Below the pieces are notes generated by a model. It was not told the DNA's origin and searched no databases. It worked only from the letters and a program-made list of their open reading frames with translations. The translations under genes and the position numbers were made by a program. DNA of 64,000 nucleotides, taken from Cubamyces lactineus (Eukaryota > Basidiomycota > Agaricomycetes > Polyporales > Polyporaceae). This document shows positions 11,851-24,148 of this stretch, piece after piece; position 1 is the first letter of the stretch; every line of letters starts with the position of its first letter. The stretch is taken from assembly GCA_022376465.1 (NCBI GenBank), contig JACDTU010000017.1, positions 558,001 to 622,000 on the forward strand, written 5' to 3'.

Positions 11851-14800
11851 ATGCCCACTCTCAGGCAGAATTTCCTTCCAAACCATCCGGACATAATCCA
11901 TGTTCATCACATGAAGCTGGAAGACATGAGAACGGTGACAGACCGCATACTGTGCGATGAAGGCCCCTCGGTCTGCGGTGTATCGATACGCATGTCCAAG
12001 GAGAGCGACGGTATATACGCTATCGCCTTTGCCACGGCCACCGACGTATTCTCAGTAACTCTCGGCGGAGAGCATCTTAAAAATCACGCGCGGGCCTGGC
12101 TTGTTCGCATCCTCTCGAACGAGTACTGCACCTTGGCTGGCTTCAGCATGGCTCGTCTAGCCCTCACCCTCTATCGCCAGGGGAATATCCATGTACGGGG
12201 CGTAGACCTCTCAACCCTGTTTGCAATCGACTCTGCAAAACCACAATCGCCAGCGGATTTCGCTTCCAGCCGGATTCACCCAGATGCTCGGGCGGAGAAG
12301 ATCCACGCGTTGTGGTACGGCGACAGCATTGAAGACATGTGCCTCCGCGCGTGGCTTTCCGCAGTGTATGTTGGACTCGAGCTTCGCACATGTTGCATGC
12401 ACTCACTGAGTCGGGAACTTCGCACAGTCTGGCGGAGGATTCCATCGACGAAATATACAATGCGCTGAAAGTCAATACCAGCCTCCTTGCACACTCCCAC
12501 CTCGTCTGCCTCTCTCAGCTGTTGTGGAACGTGGAGTTACTCGAAGGAGAACGCCCGACGCAGATGGAAAACGAATTCGATGGAGTGGAGGAGGGGGAGG
12601 ACGGCCAGCTCGTCATCCGCAATGCACGATATAACACACGCGTCCGGCGTAGTGGTCAGGTACAGCTAGTAGTTTCTTCAACTGTCCACACGTACTCACC
12701 ATTTGCCATAAAGACGCGCGTCATCATGGAGAACGAGCACGGACACAGCGTCATTGGTCGCGCGGTGCGTTCCGAAGGAAAGCAAACTGGAATCAAGGTT
12801 ACCAGCGGAAGCGTCCGCGTTGGGGCTATCGCGCGTATCCGCGTAGTCGGCCGTGAAGAGCTCACTCACTCGGAGCTTGCCCGCGACCAGTTCCTGCTAC
12901 ACTTACTGCAAGGAATACATCATTCACTGGACCAGTCCCCGTATATCAACATGTTTTGGTTCGAGACGGAGAAGATGCGACCGAAGATGTCTCATACCCT
13001 AGCGGTCAAGGGCATGGTGACGTGGTTTCCCCTCAATGAGTCACAGAAGGAGGTAGTCGCGGCGATGCGATCTGACAATGAACCCCTTGTCGTTGTTCAC
13101 GGTATGCTTTCACATTGAACACACTGCGGAAATGAATTGAAATTCACGATGATGATCTTTCAGGGCCACCCGGGACAGGAAAGACGTCGACTATCGCGGC
13201 CGCCCTCGACTTGTGGGACGAAGAAGGCAGTCCCGCATGGGTCATCGCTCAGTCGAACGTTGGCGTGAAGAACATCGCGCGCACCCTCGTCAAGCGCGGC
13301 ATCGACTTCCGACTTTTCGTCTCGAAGGAATTTTACGTAGAATGGTATGTATCCTTTTCTTCAGAGGCTCTGCAGCATGCGTAATGGATTGATGAATGCC
13401 CAGGCACGAACATCTGTACGAAGAGATTGAAGAGCGCTTGATTCGATCGGACGAGCTGTTCGCAGACCCGATGGATGCTGAGCGCAAACTCGCCGGGGCA
13501 CAGGTCATCCTATGCACCATCGCCATGCTGTCCAACCCCGCAATCGATCGGTGTGGCATATTCAAGTTGGTGCCTGTCGAACGGCTTATCGTGGATGAAG
13601 CCTCGCAAATAGACACGTTTGAGTTCATGGTAAGCAGTTTGGCACGTGTTGCTCGCTGCGCGGACGCTGAGGAGTTGTCACGTAGCATTTGTTCTACAAG
13701 TTCCGCGACTTGCAGAAGCTGTGCATGTTCGGCGACCCAAAGCAGCGTACGTCTTTCTACACCTGGCCCATGCTCTCCGTTGCGCGTTGCGTCTCGACGT
13801 CACTGCAGCATGTTGACCCTAGCCGTCTCACAGTTCCTCCATACGGGAAAGAAACCGCCCCCGGCCTCAAGACCATCTATGACTTCAAGCAGTTCAAGGC
13901 GGCTGCGTACTTCCTGAATACCCAGTACCGCATGCCCCTTCCCCTGGGCGAGTTCATCTCCGAATACGTGTATAACTCAAAGCTGCGGTCCGTGCATAGG
14001 ATCACGGACCACAGCGCGGTGTGCTTTGTCGACGTGCGCAAGGGATGCGAAGGGCGTGTTGGTTCTAGCTGGAAGGTGCGTGGCGCTGTTTGCTGTGTTG
14101 CGCAAACTTCATATTCATATATCCCTTCGCATGGGCGTAGAATACCGAGGAGGCACGAGCTGTGGTCAGCATTGTCAAGAACTACTACCGCTTCAAGGAG
14201 TTCTGTGTCATCACGCCGTACGATGCGCAACGCGCTGAAATCGTGAGGATGCTCAAAGTGGAGAACCTCCCGTGGGAGAACGTCTACAATGTCGATAGCT
14301 TTCAAGGTACGTGTGCCTAAACCATCCTATCATGTCCTGTCTTCAACCTTGAATTTCATTGCCTCATACCGAATGTTCATCGCTATTGCCATCTCGCTTC
14401 ACAACTGCCCTGCCCTTCCTTCCCTTTACTCTCGCTCCTAACACCTTTCCCAAACGTACAGGACACGAAGCACCGTACGTCGTCATCTCAGCCGTGCGCA
14501 CCACCGCGCCCGGGTTCCTATGCTCGCGCAGCCGCGCGAACGTCATGCTCACCCGGTGCGAGCGCGGCATGGTCCTCGTCTCGCAGCGCGCCTTCCTGCG
14601 CGGCCCCGGCGCGCGCACCCTCCTCGGGGAGCTCGCGAGCCGCTGGTCCGAGCCAGAACGCGCTGCTGCGGGACGGTCTCCAGGTCCGTGGCGCGATCCC
14701 TGGATCGACTCTCTGGAGCTGTCGGATGGGCGCGCGAGCCTGCCGGGAGCTCCGGGGAAGTCGGCGCCTGTGATCGTGGCTGGTCCGCCGCCTTCTGCCG

Positions 14801-15297
14801 TTCGTGCCAATGTCGCTTCCCCTCGGGCTGCCAGTGCGGCCATTACTTCTCATAGTAGTCAAGTCAAACCGACGACCTTGACTACTCACAGTACTAGAGT
14901 TGTACCGGCTACCCTAACGACCAAGCCGAGGCCCGGAGGGACAACAGGGACAAGAGCGACGATACCTTCATGGTCATCGATCGCGAGGTCTCCGACGTCA
15001 CCGCGCGTGTCGCCCCCCGCGCCAACCAGCAAGTACCCATCTAATCTACTAGTGCCGGGGGCGCGTGTCAACCCGCCTGCTGCTCGTGTCGATGTCCTCC
15101 GTAACTCTTCACAGGCGAATGCCTTGGCTGACAGAAGGAACGCGAAAGGCACGGTGCTCCGTAGGAACCAAGATAACGACTCGGACATGGGTGTAGATCC
15201 GGGGAGCGCATTCCCTGCGCTTGTCTCGGGGAAACCGTCGAAGCAGCCTGTGGTCAAGGGACAGTGGCGTAAAGGTTCGAGTGCATGCCGCTTGTGA
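11851..15297 (+). CDS. Upf1-like SF1 helicase with degenerate exonuclease-like N-terminus
   Basis: Start ATG 11851 gives MPTLRQNFLP; the paralogue at 48475 also starts MPTL, which supports this choice. About nine introns. The N-terminal 180 residues (VCGVSIRMS..., LAGFSMARLALTL, VRGVDLSTLF, LRAWLSA) have the layout of a DEDD 3'-5' exonuclease fold but lack the expected acids. The helicase core has motif I GPPGTGKTST (13170), VIAQSN, motif II DEASQ (13597), motif III GDPKQ (13734), QYRMPLPLGEF (13922), ITPYDAQR (14213), VDSFQG-HEA and motif VI SRANVMLTR (14532). It resembles DNA2/NAM7-type RNA helicases such as Upf1, though the Cys/His zinc domain of Upf1 is absent. The C-terminal 250 residues are Ser/Pro/Ala-rich and low-complexity. 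Target unknown; an RNA-processing or silencing role is inference. Confidence 0.85.
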
Positions 15298-15750
15298 ACA
15301 ACCATCGTGACAGCGGCAGCAGGCTCCGGACATGGTGCTCTGAAGCTTGGTAGAGCGTGGCAGTCTTCATTTTGTGCATAGATTGTTGGTATCTGAAGTA
15401 TGCTCCATGTACGAACTCTATACCGAGGCAGGGCGATCATTCTTGTCAGTGTAGAAGTCAGCAAGCGGTGTGGGTTGAGCGAGTATCATATGCACTGTCT
15501 ACGAGGCCTGGGTCTGCGAGGAAGGTATGTATTACATGCCCATGCCAGGCCTCGATCCGATATAGGTATAAGGACGTGTGTGAGCGAGCGCTATGCTGTG
15601 AATGGAACAAAAATATGCCAGTATCCCTTAAATGAGCGAATGTTGCTTCCAAGATACACATGTTACAGTCGACGGTAACCACAACCACAACCACAATCAC
15701 AACCGCAGACACCGGGAAAACCGTCCGATCCATGCCCGCGTCCATTCGTG
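15298..15750. other. Convergent 3' intergenic region with short (ACCACA)n run
   Basis: Lies between two convergent genes. A short hexamer repeat, about four imperfect units of ACCACA, occupies 15677-15705. No coding signal. Confidence 0.5.
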
Positions 15751-17787
15751 CTATGACATGGTGCGACGATCCGGGCCTTCTTGCTGTATGTGCGGCGGGA
15801 GGGGCATCTGGATACCCTCTGGACGAGGCTGATACGGCGGAGGCTGGTCCTGATCATCGCTGGCCTGCAAGTCCATGAGCACCGCGAGGAAACGAGGGTG
15901 CGACTGGCCTCTCGAGCCGCGCGATAGAGAAAAGACGGCCGACTCGCGCGTTGCAGTCGTCTGGTCCGTCGTCGCGTCCGGGTACTGCGAGGTCATCGCC
16001 GACGGCGATAGCAATCTTCCCGTCACGGTTTCCAAGCCTGCGCCGGGCTCGCAGGCACCCTGGACGACGGGCTCTATCCCTGCGCGCGCGCTGCCTTCCG
16101 ACATGGCCGTCTTCTCTGATAGCTCGGCCACGCCCTTCTCGTCTTCTGGGGGCACGTCGGCGTGTGACGATGGCCTTGGTGGTTCCGGCGTTGCTGATGC
16201 TGTTGCTGATGCTGCCGCAGCAATGGGGATTTCTGTGTCAGTTGTGGCTGGTTCGTGGGACTTCACCATTCTGGCAGGGACGATGATGCCTGGTGGCATG
16301 GAGGGCAGGGACGGCGGTGTTTCGTCTTCTTCCGCCTCTGTTATCGTTGGTAGGACCGCGGTGCAGCTGGAGTCTCGCCTGGATGAGGTGGGCTGGACCT
16401 CGAGGGGGAGACGTTCCGTTGAGCCCCCCGGTTCGGAGGCGGTGCTGTCCTGTTCGGAGGTGCCGTACTGTAACAGAGGCACACCTTCCGTCGTATTCCC
16501 AGATGTTACGGATCTAGAAGACGAGGTGTAGCTCGGGGCAGAGTAGGGGCTCTTGACAATGGGAGAAGTGTCTGCGCGGATGTCAAGAACGGAGATAGAC
16601 GAGGAGGGCGAGGTAAAGGCGCGATCCGACGGGAAAGAAGGCTGTACACCGAAGGACTCGCTGGGATCATGTTTTTCATCCGTGTTGTGCTTTTCGTTCG
16701 GCGTGCACGGAAAGACATCTTCATGGCCTCCAGAAGGTTCGCTTTCTGCTCGAAGAATCTCTTGTTGGGTACGCCGTCGCCGCCGCCGGGCACAGAGAGA
16801 GAGACCGCAAACCACTGATATGAGTACAACCAGCCCAAGGACGGCCGCAAGCGAAATGATGACAGTTGCCGAAGGTCCTCGCGGTCCGGTGGTGCTCACA
16901 GTGGGAGATGCACCGGAGGCACTAATGGAGCTGAGGAAAGACGATGAGGCTCCGGTTGAATTGTTGAGTGATTGTGTAACGAGTGTGCTGGTGTTCATGG
17001 ACGGGAACACGGTGGGCAAAGTTAAAGAAGTCCCCGCAGTGGTTGATTGCGGCAAGCCAGAAAGAGTAGGAGATGTTTGGCCCGCTCCCTTGGACGAGGA
17101 GGACGAGGACTTGTTCTCCAGTGTTCCAGAGGAGGTGCCCTGACTGTTGCTTGTCCCACTGGCAACAGTATGAGTCGTCGATATCGTGGTCGTCTGACTG
17201 TTCGCGGTTGTGATAATCGCTATGGAGGTCTGTGGTGTCGACAGTGGGTGGGATGCTGTGACGATGACCGTTGAGGCTGGTTTACTTGCAGAGATTGTTG
17301 TGCTGCCCTTGCCTCCTGTACTCTCTGTCGTCAACTCGGATAACGCATGAGCGAGGGGCCTGATTAGTTGGTACTGACCTACAGGCCCGGATCCGCTGCC
17401 GCTGTGGCATGCCTCCATAGCTGAGTTGAATGCTGTGACATCTTCGCTGAAGCAACCTGACTCTATGCAGTTCAACGCGCGTTCCTCCGCGCCGGAATCT
17501 TCGCAGAAACAGGTCAGATCGTTATTCCTGTGATTCAACATTCAGCATGTTATACTACCGATGTCGACAAACTGAGCCTGTTAGTAGCTTATTATACTCG
17601 ATTGCGATACGTACGTGGGACAGCTAGAATGATCCCAGGCGTTGTCCATGCAATTCCAAGCACAATTCGAGAAATCCTCCTGGTTATTGGTGGTCTTCAC
17701 GTTCGGTGCTCGTCGCACACCGGCGTTATTAGCTTCGTCCACTCCAATCCTGGACAGCGCGGTAAGAGCTATGGCTCTGCGAGGCAT
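15751..17787 (-). CDS. CFEM-domain single-pass membrane protein
   Basis: A first exon with CAWNCMDNAWDHSSCPT joins, across an intron between about 17636 and 17533, to NNDLTCFCEDSG, ALNCIESGCF and AMEACHSG. These give the eight-cysteine CFEM pattern of fungal extracellular proteins. A long Ser/Thr-rich region follows (residues about 110-290) that should be heavily O-glycosylated. Next comes one membrane helix (SATVIISLAAVLGLVVLISVV) followed by an RRRRRR stop-transfer run. The cytoplasmic tail of about 300 residues is acidic and Pro/Ser-rich. The stop is TAG at 15753-15751. A clean signal peptide is not obvious at the ATG chosen (17787, MPRRAIALTALS), so an upstream exon is possible. Predicted surface sensor or haem/iron-related adhesin; the ligand is unknown. 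Confidence 0.8.
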
Positions 17788-19266
17788 ACTCTGCTCTGCA
17801 CTTGGCCTGTAGAGAGAATCAATGAACGGAGGATGGATGCCGGACGAGCCACCGCAAGCGGGAGGTGTTCTGGACGGGAGGTCATACAACGCGGACGCCG
17901 TACCAAGCGGACTATATACCTCAGGATCCTCAACATGTAACGTGTCGAAGACTATCATTTTCAACACGCGTCGATCAATGGAAACGACCCGACAAGCTGA
18001 AGTGTGTGGGACGGCAGCATTCTGTTATGGTTTCCCATGGATTCCTGGATCGGGGACGTGATGAACTTGTTGGAGGGCCCCGTTCTAAGTCTTCCCATCT
18101 TCTGAGGGTGGCATGGGCGCGGTGTTCGTGGCAGCCAACATTGAACCACGTCGCCTCCAGTAAGAAGCGTGAGCCTTGGCACGCCACGGTCGTTGTCTGA
18201 AACAACTTCGCCGGTCGGGACCTTTCGTTGACAGATGCAATCTACGAACCTTGACGGTCAATATTTGGAAGAAGCAGACATTTGGCGCGTTCCCAGGGCG
18301 CCTCAGGTCGCGGCTAGTAACCACCCAATACCACGTCAATTGGGGGGTAAGCATGACACACGGACGACGATACAACGCCGATCATCAATGACCATTCTAC
18401 CTCTCCAATAAACTGATATGGTAGTCTTTGTGTTCAGTCCGCGTTCAGGCGTTCCGTGGTAGCTTTGTTGCTTGTCGGGAGCCTGGAAGCCGTCAAGACG
18501 GGTACTTCTGATTTGTGACCGGGAGCTGTGAAAACATTTGAATACATCAGTATCATTGTGGCGCAGATTTGCTGAGTATATCATACGGATGACGCCTACG
18601 GTGATACGCTGCGAACGAGAGCGGAGACAGCCCGTGCTGTGCACGGGCTCTGGCTTGAGCAGGGACCACTGGCCGTCAACGACCCAGTGCTCGCCGGGAC
18701 CGAGCCGAAAATCTGTAGGGTCGGTCTTGCAGATGGTACAACATGGACTACGTGGATCTTCATTCCTCTCTTGGCAAAGTACGTCAGCGGAAATGCCCTC
18801 TCCAACTTGAACTTGAAGATCGCAAGATTACTCTCTAAAGGGGTTTGTAGCTGCTGACCTGCTATCAGCATTGCGATATGCATTGAGATTGGCCGCTGGC
18901 GACGCCCAGGCGCCATCCTGCCTAACGACAGTGGAGAAACAGAATTCACGTACAGGCCAACAGTACTAATCGGCAGTGCACTGGTCGCAACATAACACGT
19001 GGTCAAAGCATACACAGGGTCCGGAGTCGCGACCTAGAAAAAGCTCTAGTGGAGTAGTGGACTCACGGATAGTTACGGTACTGTGCTACCTTGTAGTAGC
19101 GTTTGTTGTCTAGCTTCTAGGTCGACATTGACTCGCGACAAGATATATGGCATTACAGGTTGCATGAATGAAACTGATATAACTGCAGTAAATGATATGT
19201 GAGGAGATCGGCGTGACGCGCAGAGGTACACACACCTACACAACAAGCCCCGCCATCCTGTCAATG
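17788..19266. other. Intergenic region, no recognised gene
   Basis: Several frames of 70-140 codons exist on both strands, but none shows family motifs, conserved splice structure or consistent composition. Likely promoter of the CFEM gene plus spacer. Confidence 0.3.
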
Positions 19267-20257
19267 TCAAGACAGATCCATGGCCTGCTCGTCTCTCCCT
19301 CCCTGCCTCTCGTCCCCTCCCGCGAAACATAGCTCGTTCTCTTCAGCAACCGCCTCGTCATCGTCCTCGTTCCAGTCGCTCGTCGTCTCCCACTCGTTGT
19401 CAAACTCGATGTCGAACGCGTTCTCGCGCGCCCCGTCGTCCTCGTCCGTGAGCGGCATGAAGCTCGCCAGGGGCGGCATCGCCGCCGGCAGCGTCTGCGC
19501 GACGGGCTGGACCCAGCGTCGCTCTCGGAGGCGCTTATGCCGTTCCCGGTCCTCCTCCATTCGCCGCTTGATGTCGTCCCGCGTTAGTGCCCCGGCGGAT
19601 GAGTCGGGTGACGATGCGCGGGCTGCGGAAGCGGACGCGGCTGCTCGCCGCTCATCCAGGTAGGCGATCACTTCGTCCACCTTTTGCGGCTCGACGATGC
19701 GTTTGGTTCGCCAGCTTTCTAATATCTGCGGAAGGGAGTCAGCCATGAGACCATGGCACGAGAAAGACTCGCAGGGGAGACGTACCTGTTTCGTGCTCAT
19801 AAGGTTGGGAAGACCTTGTCGGCCTTCGGGTACGACATTATCCACGATTTTGCGCAGGTCGCGAGAGACATAGTCGACGTAGGAAGAAGAGGGCTGGTTG
19901 GAACCCGAGGGTGGTCTTGACATCAGACATGCTTCGCAAAGGGAGTCGAGCAGATATAGAATGTTGATGCGGTTGTTTAGCGAGCCCTGTGGCATCCCAA
20001 CGTTTGTCAGTACAGTGCGCATGAATGCGAGCTGATGGAGACCAGCACGGACCTTCTGGCATTCTTCAGTCATGCAGTCCCATAGGTCCTCTCCACATGA
20101 GGGGAAGAATTTCACGGCGTAGCCCACAATCTTCTTGATAGACTGTTGCGAGCTGTCGGTCGTTCAGGACGTCCGGACGCGCGGAGAGTAAGGAAACGTA
20201 CGCGTCGAGGCGGCGGAGCAGCGCGAGGAACTGCATGCGCACTTCGAAGGGATCCAT
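19267..20257 (-). CDS. CTK3: CTD-kinase gamma subunit, CTK3-like (CID domain)
   Basis: Starts MDPFEVRMQFLALLRRLDA at 20257-20255. An intron follows, and SQQSIKKIVGYAVKFFPSCGEDLWDCMTEECQK continues across two exons. A third segment gives GSLNNRINILYLLDSLCEACL, DYVSRDLRKIVDNVVPEG and GLPNLMSTKQ. The last exon gives ILESWRTKRIVEP. This is the CTD-interaction-type (CID) fold diagnostic of Ctk3/Lsg1, the gamma subunit that activates the kinase phosphorylating Ser2 of the RNA polymerase II tail in the nucleus. The C-terminal 120 residues hold DDIKRRMEEDRERHKRLRERRW and an acidic end. Three or four short introns; no lesions seen. The symbol follows the yeast name. Confidence 0.85.
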
Positions 20258-20649
20258 GTCTGTTTGATGCTATCGAAGGCCTGGATACCTAGATAGAACA
20301 CACTGGTGTATCCCCTTGTGTATTTAGATAGCGGTAGAATTGGTGAGTGGAAGACTCAGGCGAGAGTTGGGAGGTGGGAGGGAATGAAGACAAGCTAAGG
20401 GTTAGACGGAAACTTCTAATCGGGCCAAGGAGGGTGATATAGACTCTATAATAAACGAGTAAGCGGCGTATTGAGGGAACTAATCCTCCTTCCAAAGGCG
20501 TTTACGAGATTGTTATTGGAAGCCTATGTCAAGCGCTTAGCGCGCTGCGTCACGGCGGCAGCTTGACCGACCCGCTGGTTGTCCTCAACGCTCATCTCGC
20601 TTCACCTCTCGACCCTCCCTCTGGTACCTACGTCTCCGCTCCTTACACG
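20258..20649. other. Divergent promoter region
   Basis: Separates the divergent CTK3-like and pinin-like genes. No coding signal; presumed shared or back-to-back promoters. Confidence 0.4.
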
Positions 20650-22033
20650 ATGTCAACAGAAGAGTATGCTACACCGATTTCTTTACTCAAAGGTTATGTC
20701 TGACCGTGAAACCTACTCTCACTCCCACAGACCGATTCGCGAGTCCCCCGCACCCTCATCCGTTCAAGACACGTCTATGCAGGTCGAGTCCACGCCCGCG
20801 CCAGATGCTGCGTCTGGGGAGACGAAAGCCGGCACGAAGAAACGGCCTCGTATTGACATGGCGGTAGAGCCGCGCGAGCGCAAGCGCGGCAAGACGATGT
20901 TTGGGCTCGTCCTCGGCACGCTCGCCAAGGCGAAGAACGAGGACCAGGAGCGGAATGCGAGCGAAGCGGTGCGCCTATATTTTCCCTTTCCATGACTCCA
21001 GCTATGTACTGACCAGGCCATGATGCGACCTGCTGGTGCTATCTTGTGAATCTGGTGTAATGTGGATTGACGGGTGGTGCGGGGAACACAGGCCAAGAAG
21101 AGGCAGTTGATCGAACAGAGGTTACAGGATAAGCTCCGGAAAGAGACTGATTCTGTCAGACGCGCAGAAGAGGCCAAAAAAGACAAGACGACGGCGAACC
21201 GCAAGGAGGAGGAGCTTCAGCTCAAGGACTCAATCGTACGTGTCTATCACGTCTCCTCATATCTGCCACCGATCCCCACTCCGTGCTCCCTTGAGTTTGC
21301 TCGCAAAGATAGAGATTGTACTAACGCATTGTTCGTTTCGTCAGCACAAGCTCCGTCGTACACGACTTCCACTTTTGTCCAACTTCTTGCTCACGTCCGA
21401 TGAAATACCCTCTACCGACTCTGAAGGTCCTACATCGACAAATCCGCTCGCACCACCACCGCGGACACGACCACCTCCCCTGTATTACCTTCCAGCCAAG
21501 TTGTTGCCTTTGCAAGAGGCGTTCCTTCAGCGAAGGAAAGCGGAGGTATGTTCCTCTGATCATCTCACAAGCGTTCGTATAATGATAACAATATACCTCA
21601 GGTCAAAGAAGCAGCTGAGCAGGAGTGGGAGAAGTTCAAGGAGGAGCGCGCTGCGGGCATTGAAGAGATCACTCGGCTGCGACAGCGTGTAGCCGAAGAG
21701 CAGAGCCGCAAGCAAGACGCGGACGGCGCCGAGAAGACTCAGCCAGCAGAACCTAGTCCTGACAAGGATGACGTGAAGATGGCAGTCGAGGGCGACGATA
21801 AGCCTGCACCAGCAGGGGCCGATCAGCCCGCAGAGACGAAGCAGAACGACGAGGCGAAGATGGACGTGGACGACGGTCCTAAGCCGTCTGGCGCTGAGCC
21901 GACGGAGGCGAAAGAGGGTGAAAGCAAGGCGGAGGTGAAGTCAGAGGGTGTGGATGATTCGGCTAAGGAGAAGAAGACGGATGCGACGTCTAACCCTGGG
22001 CCCGGGTACGAAGACGATGCTGTTGAGTACTAG
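20650..22033 (+). CDS. Pinin/SDK/MemA-domain protein
   Basis: ATG 20650 starts MSTEE; an intron then joins to PIRESPAPSSVQDTSM. The next exons give KKRPRIDMAVEPRERKRGKTMFGLVLGTLAKAKNED, KKRQLIEQRLQDKLRKETD, HKLRRTRLPLLSNFLLTSDE and a YYLPAKLLPLQEAFLQRRKAE block. These correspond to the pinin/SDK/MemA domain, in which RGKRMFGLLLGTL and the basic coiled coil are typical. The tail (from about 21600) is rich in Glu, Lys and Ala with repeated EAK and DVDD patches and ends EDDAVEY. Family members act in pre-mRNA splicing and exon-junction-associated complexes in the nucleus. Five exons; no lesions seen. Confidence 0.85.
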
Positions 22034-22326
22034 GGCGATTATGGTATGCTAGGGTAGGTAGCCGTATGTAGTGCCATAGTAAGTACTGTTGACGGTCGCA
22101 GAAGATATTCCTCAGGCAGTAGGTACTTTGATATGCCGGAGTCCCTTGTTTTGTCCGCGACATGCTTTACTTTGTAGTATTCGTTCTTTTGCGCATGACT
22201 GCTTACACCTATGACATGTCGGTTTTTTCTCTGCTGATAGCTGAGTACGACATGCACATCGTGACTCTGAGTCTGAGTCTCTAAATCTGCAGGCTGCGGT
22301 TTACTGCTGGTTACACGGCGCTTGTC

Positions 22327-22707
22327 GCAGGCGCGTCTCGCGATTTTTTCGCACACTCCACGTCTTCGACTAGCTCTGGTACCACCTCTACTCAGAACTG
22401 CGATAACTCCTTCAAATCTCATCCTTTCTCCTTGATTTTTGCTGCTCTGGAGTAGTCTCTACCGCGCGCAGGGCACTGTATAGGTTTTGTGAAATTTCGA
22501 CCGGTTGCACGACTTGGCCGCTCTCACTGGCCTCAAACCGCCTTCCTCTGCCTCAGAACTGCAATCTCGCCGCCGTATCGCAATGGTCCTCGTTAAGATC
22601 TACTTGAATACGTTCTAGGGGTTTGTGCGGAGGGCATGGTACCGATTTGGTACGTGAAACACGATCTACCCGCCGTCTTGCTACTGCACCCTACGCACCG
22701 TCGTGCG
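22327..22707 (+). repeat. Left arm of a 381-bp inverted repeat
   Basis: Runs from GCAGGCGCGTCTCGCG to CACCGTCGTGCG and is the exact inverted copy of 23326-23706 as far as I could compare by eye. The spacer is 618 bp (22708-23325) with no gene. Confidence 0.85.
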
Positions 22708-23325
22708 CCCGTCCATGTACCTTTTTGTATCCATTGTCCCGTATCCCATGTGACATCCCTATCGCCCAGTTCTCAATGTTTATCCTCTCCTCATGTGTGC
22801 CTGTGTGTTCTAGAAGAGGCACTTTGTCCTGAAAGCACTCATAGTTGGTCGAGGTGAAGATATAAGCCTCCGCGTGCAGCTACATCTTCTTCATTCAGGA
22901 AGCACCCCCAGAACTTGTTGTACAAGCCTCCAGAAGGGTGTTTATTGTGTACCAGTATGCAAAACGACCGGATAAATGAAATTATAGCGAAAAGACACGG
23001 GATTGAGCACCTTGGGGACTCCAGTGCGAGTGTAAGATCTTCTGGACCCAAGCACTTGGTGCGTTGCGAGTTCTGAGCATATTTGAAGACAGTATATGAT
23101 TGTTACAAAAATACAGAAGTGAGAACACACGGAATACATGATACTAAGGAGCTTGCACAGATACGCACAAGGGTCATGAGTATATGAACGTGCTCGCTAC
23201 CCCTCGCACCTTGACTGAACTACATGTCTTGCAGAGTGCTTGCACCTTCTGCACTCGCACATCGAGTGCTCTAGAAGATGCATACGCAAGGATAGTTGCG
23301 GGGGAATGACGGTTGGACTGGCGAA
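22708..23325. other. Non-coding spacer between inverted-repeat arms
   Basis: No open frame with recognisable content on either strand. A weak TTCTAGAAGAGG / GCTCTAGAAGATG symmetry lies near both inner ends. Confidence 0.35.
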
Positions 23326-23706
23326 CGCACGACGGTGCGTAGGGTGCAGTAGCAAGACGGCGGGTAGATCGTGTTTCACGTACCAAATCGGTACCATGCC
23401 CTCCGCACAAACCCCTAGAACGTATTCAAGTAGATCTTAACGAGGACCATTGCGATACGGCGGCGAGATTGCAGTTCTGAGGCAGAGGAAGGCGGTTTGA
23501 GGCCAGTGAGAGCGGCCAAGTCGTGCAACCGGTCGAAATTTCACAAAACCTATACAGTGCCCTGCGCGCGGTAGAGACTACTCCAGAGCAGCAAAAATCA
23601 AGGAGAAAGGATGAGATTTGAAGGAGTTATCGCAGTTCTGAGTAGAGGTGGTACCAGAGCTAGTCGAAGACGTGGAGTGTGCGAAAAAATCGCGAGACGC
23701 GCCTGC
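23326..23706 (-). repeat. Right arm of the 381-bp inverted repeat
   Basis: Inverted copy of 22327-22707. Both arms contain the same Ser/Thr-rich open frame (STSSTSSGTTSTQNC). No target-site duplication could be found at the outer edges (TTGTC on the left, AGGGC on the right). Confidence 0.85.
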
Positions 23707-24148
23707 AGGGCTTGGCTTGGATATATCCTGGATAATCCGGGCATCCGTGGTAATGCCATCCGCGGATAGAGCATCCGTTAGGATCCATTCCCACGGGTCC
23801 TGGCAGTGACATGACATAAGCAGCAGGCGCAGTGCTCGAAAGTCACGGTTGGGCGACCGCCGCGGCTGTGGCGACAAGTGCGACAGAGTTGGTATACCAG
23901 TTACGATGGGCAAGGCACTTGTCTCCGAGACCATTGTCGCACACGTTGGGTGAATGGTCAGCATTAATAAATGAGTGTATGTATTAGAAGGTAGTACAAT
24001 GTGCTCGTAATTATGTACTGTCAGGCCATTTTCGCGTGATGCAAGAAGATGTAAGTACTGTAGCGACCCAAGTGGTCTGGCAAGTACTGTATATGTTAGT
24101 ATGGTGTGAGCTTTTAAAACGGACAAAGGCTATACAGTATAAGAGCAT

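Noticed and set aside
15677..15705. Short ACCACA repeat as a possible CRISPR-like array
   Set aside because: Only a microsatellite without spacers, in a eukaryotic genome.
18596..19015. Minus-strand frame of 139 codons
   Set aside because: Overlaps equally long frames on the other strand; no motif or intron structure supports either.
23578..24126. Minus-strand open frame of 182 codons ending in Ser/Thr-rich sequence
   Set aside because: Its last 43 codons lie in the inverted-repeat arm and it runs into the hAT stub; no family motif, no signal peptide, and codon content is unconvincing.
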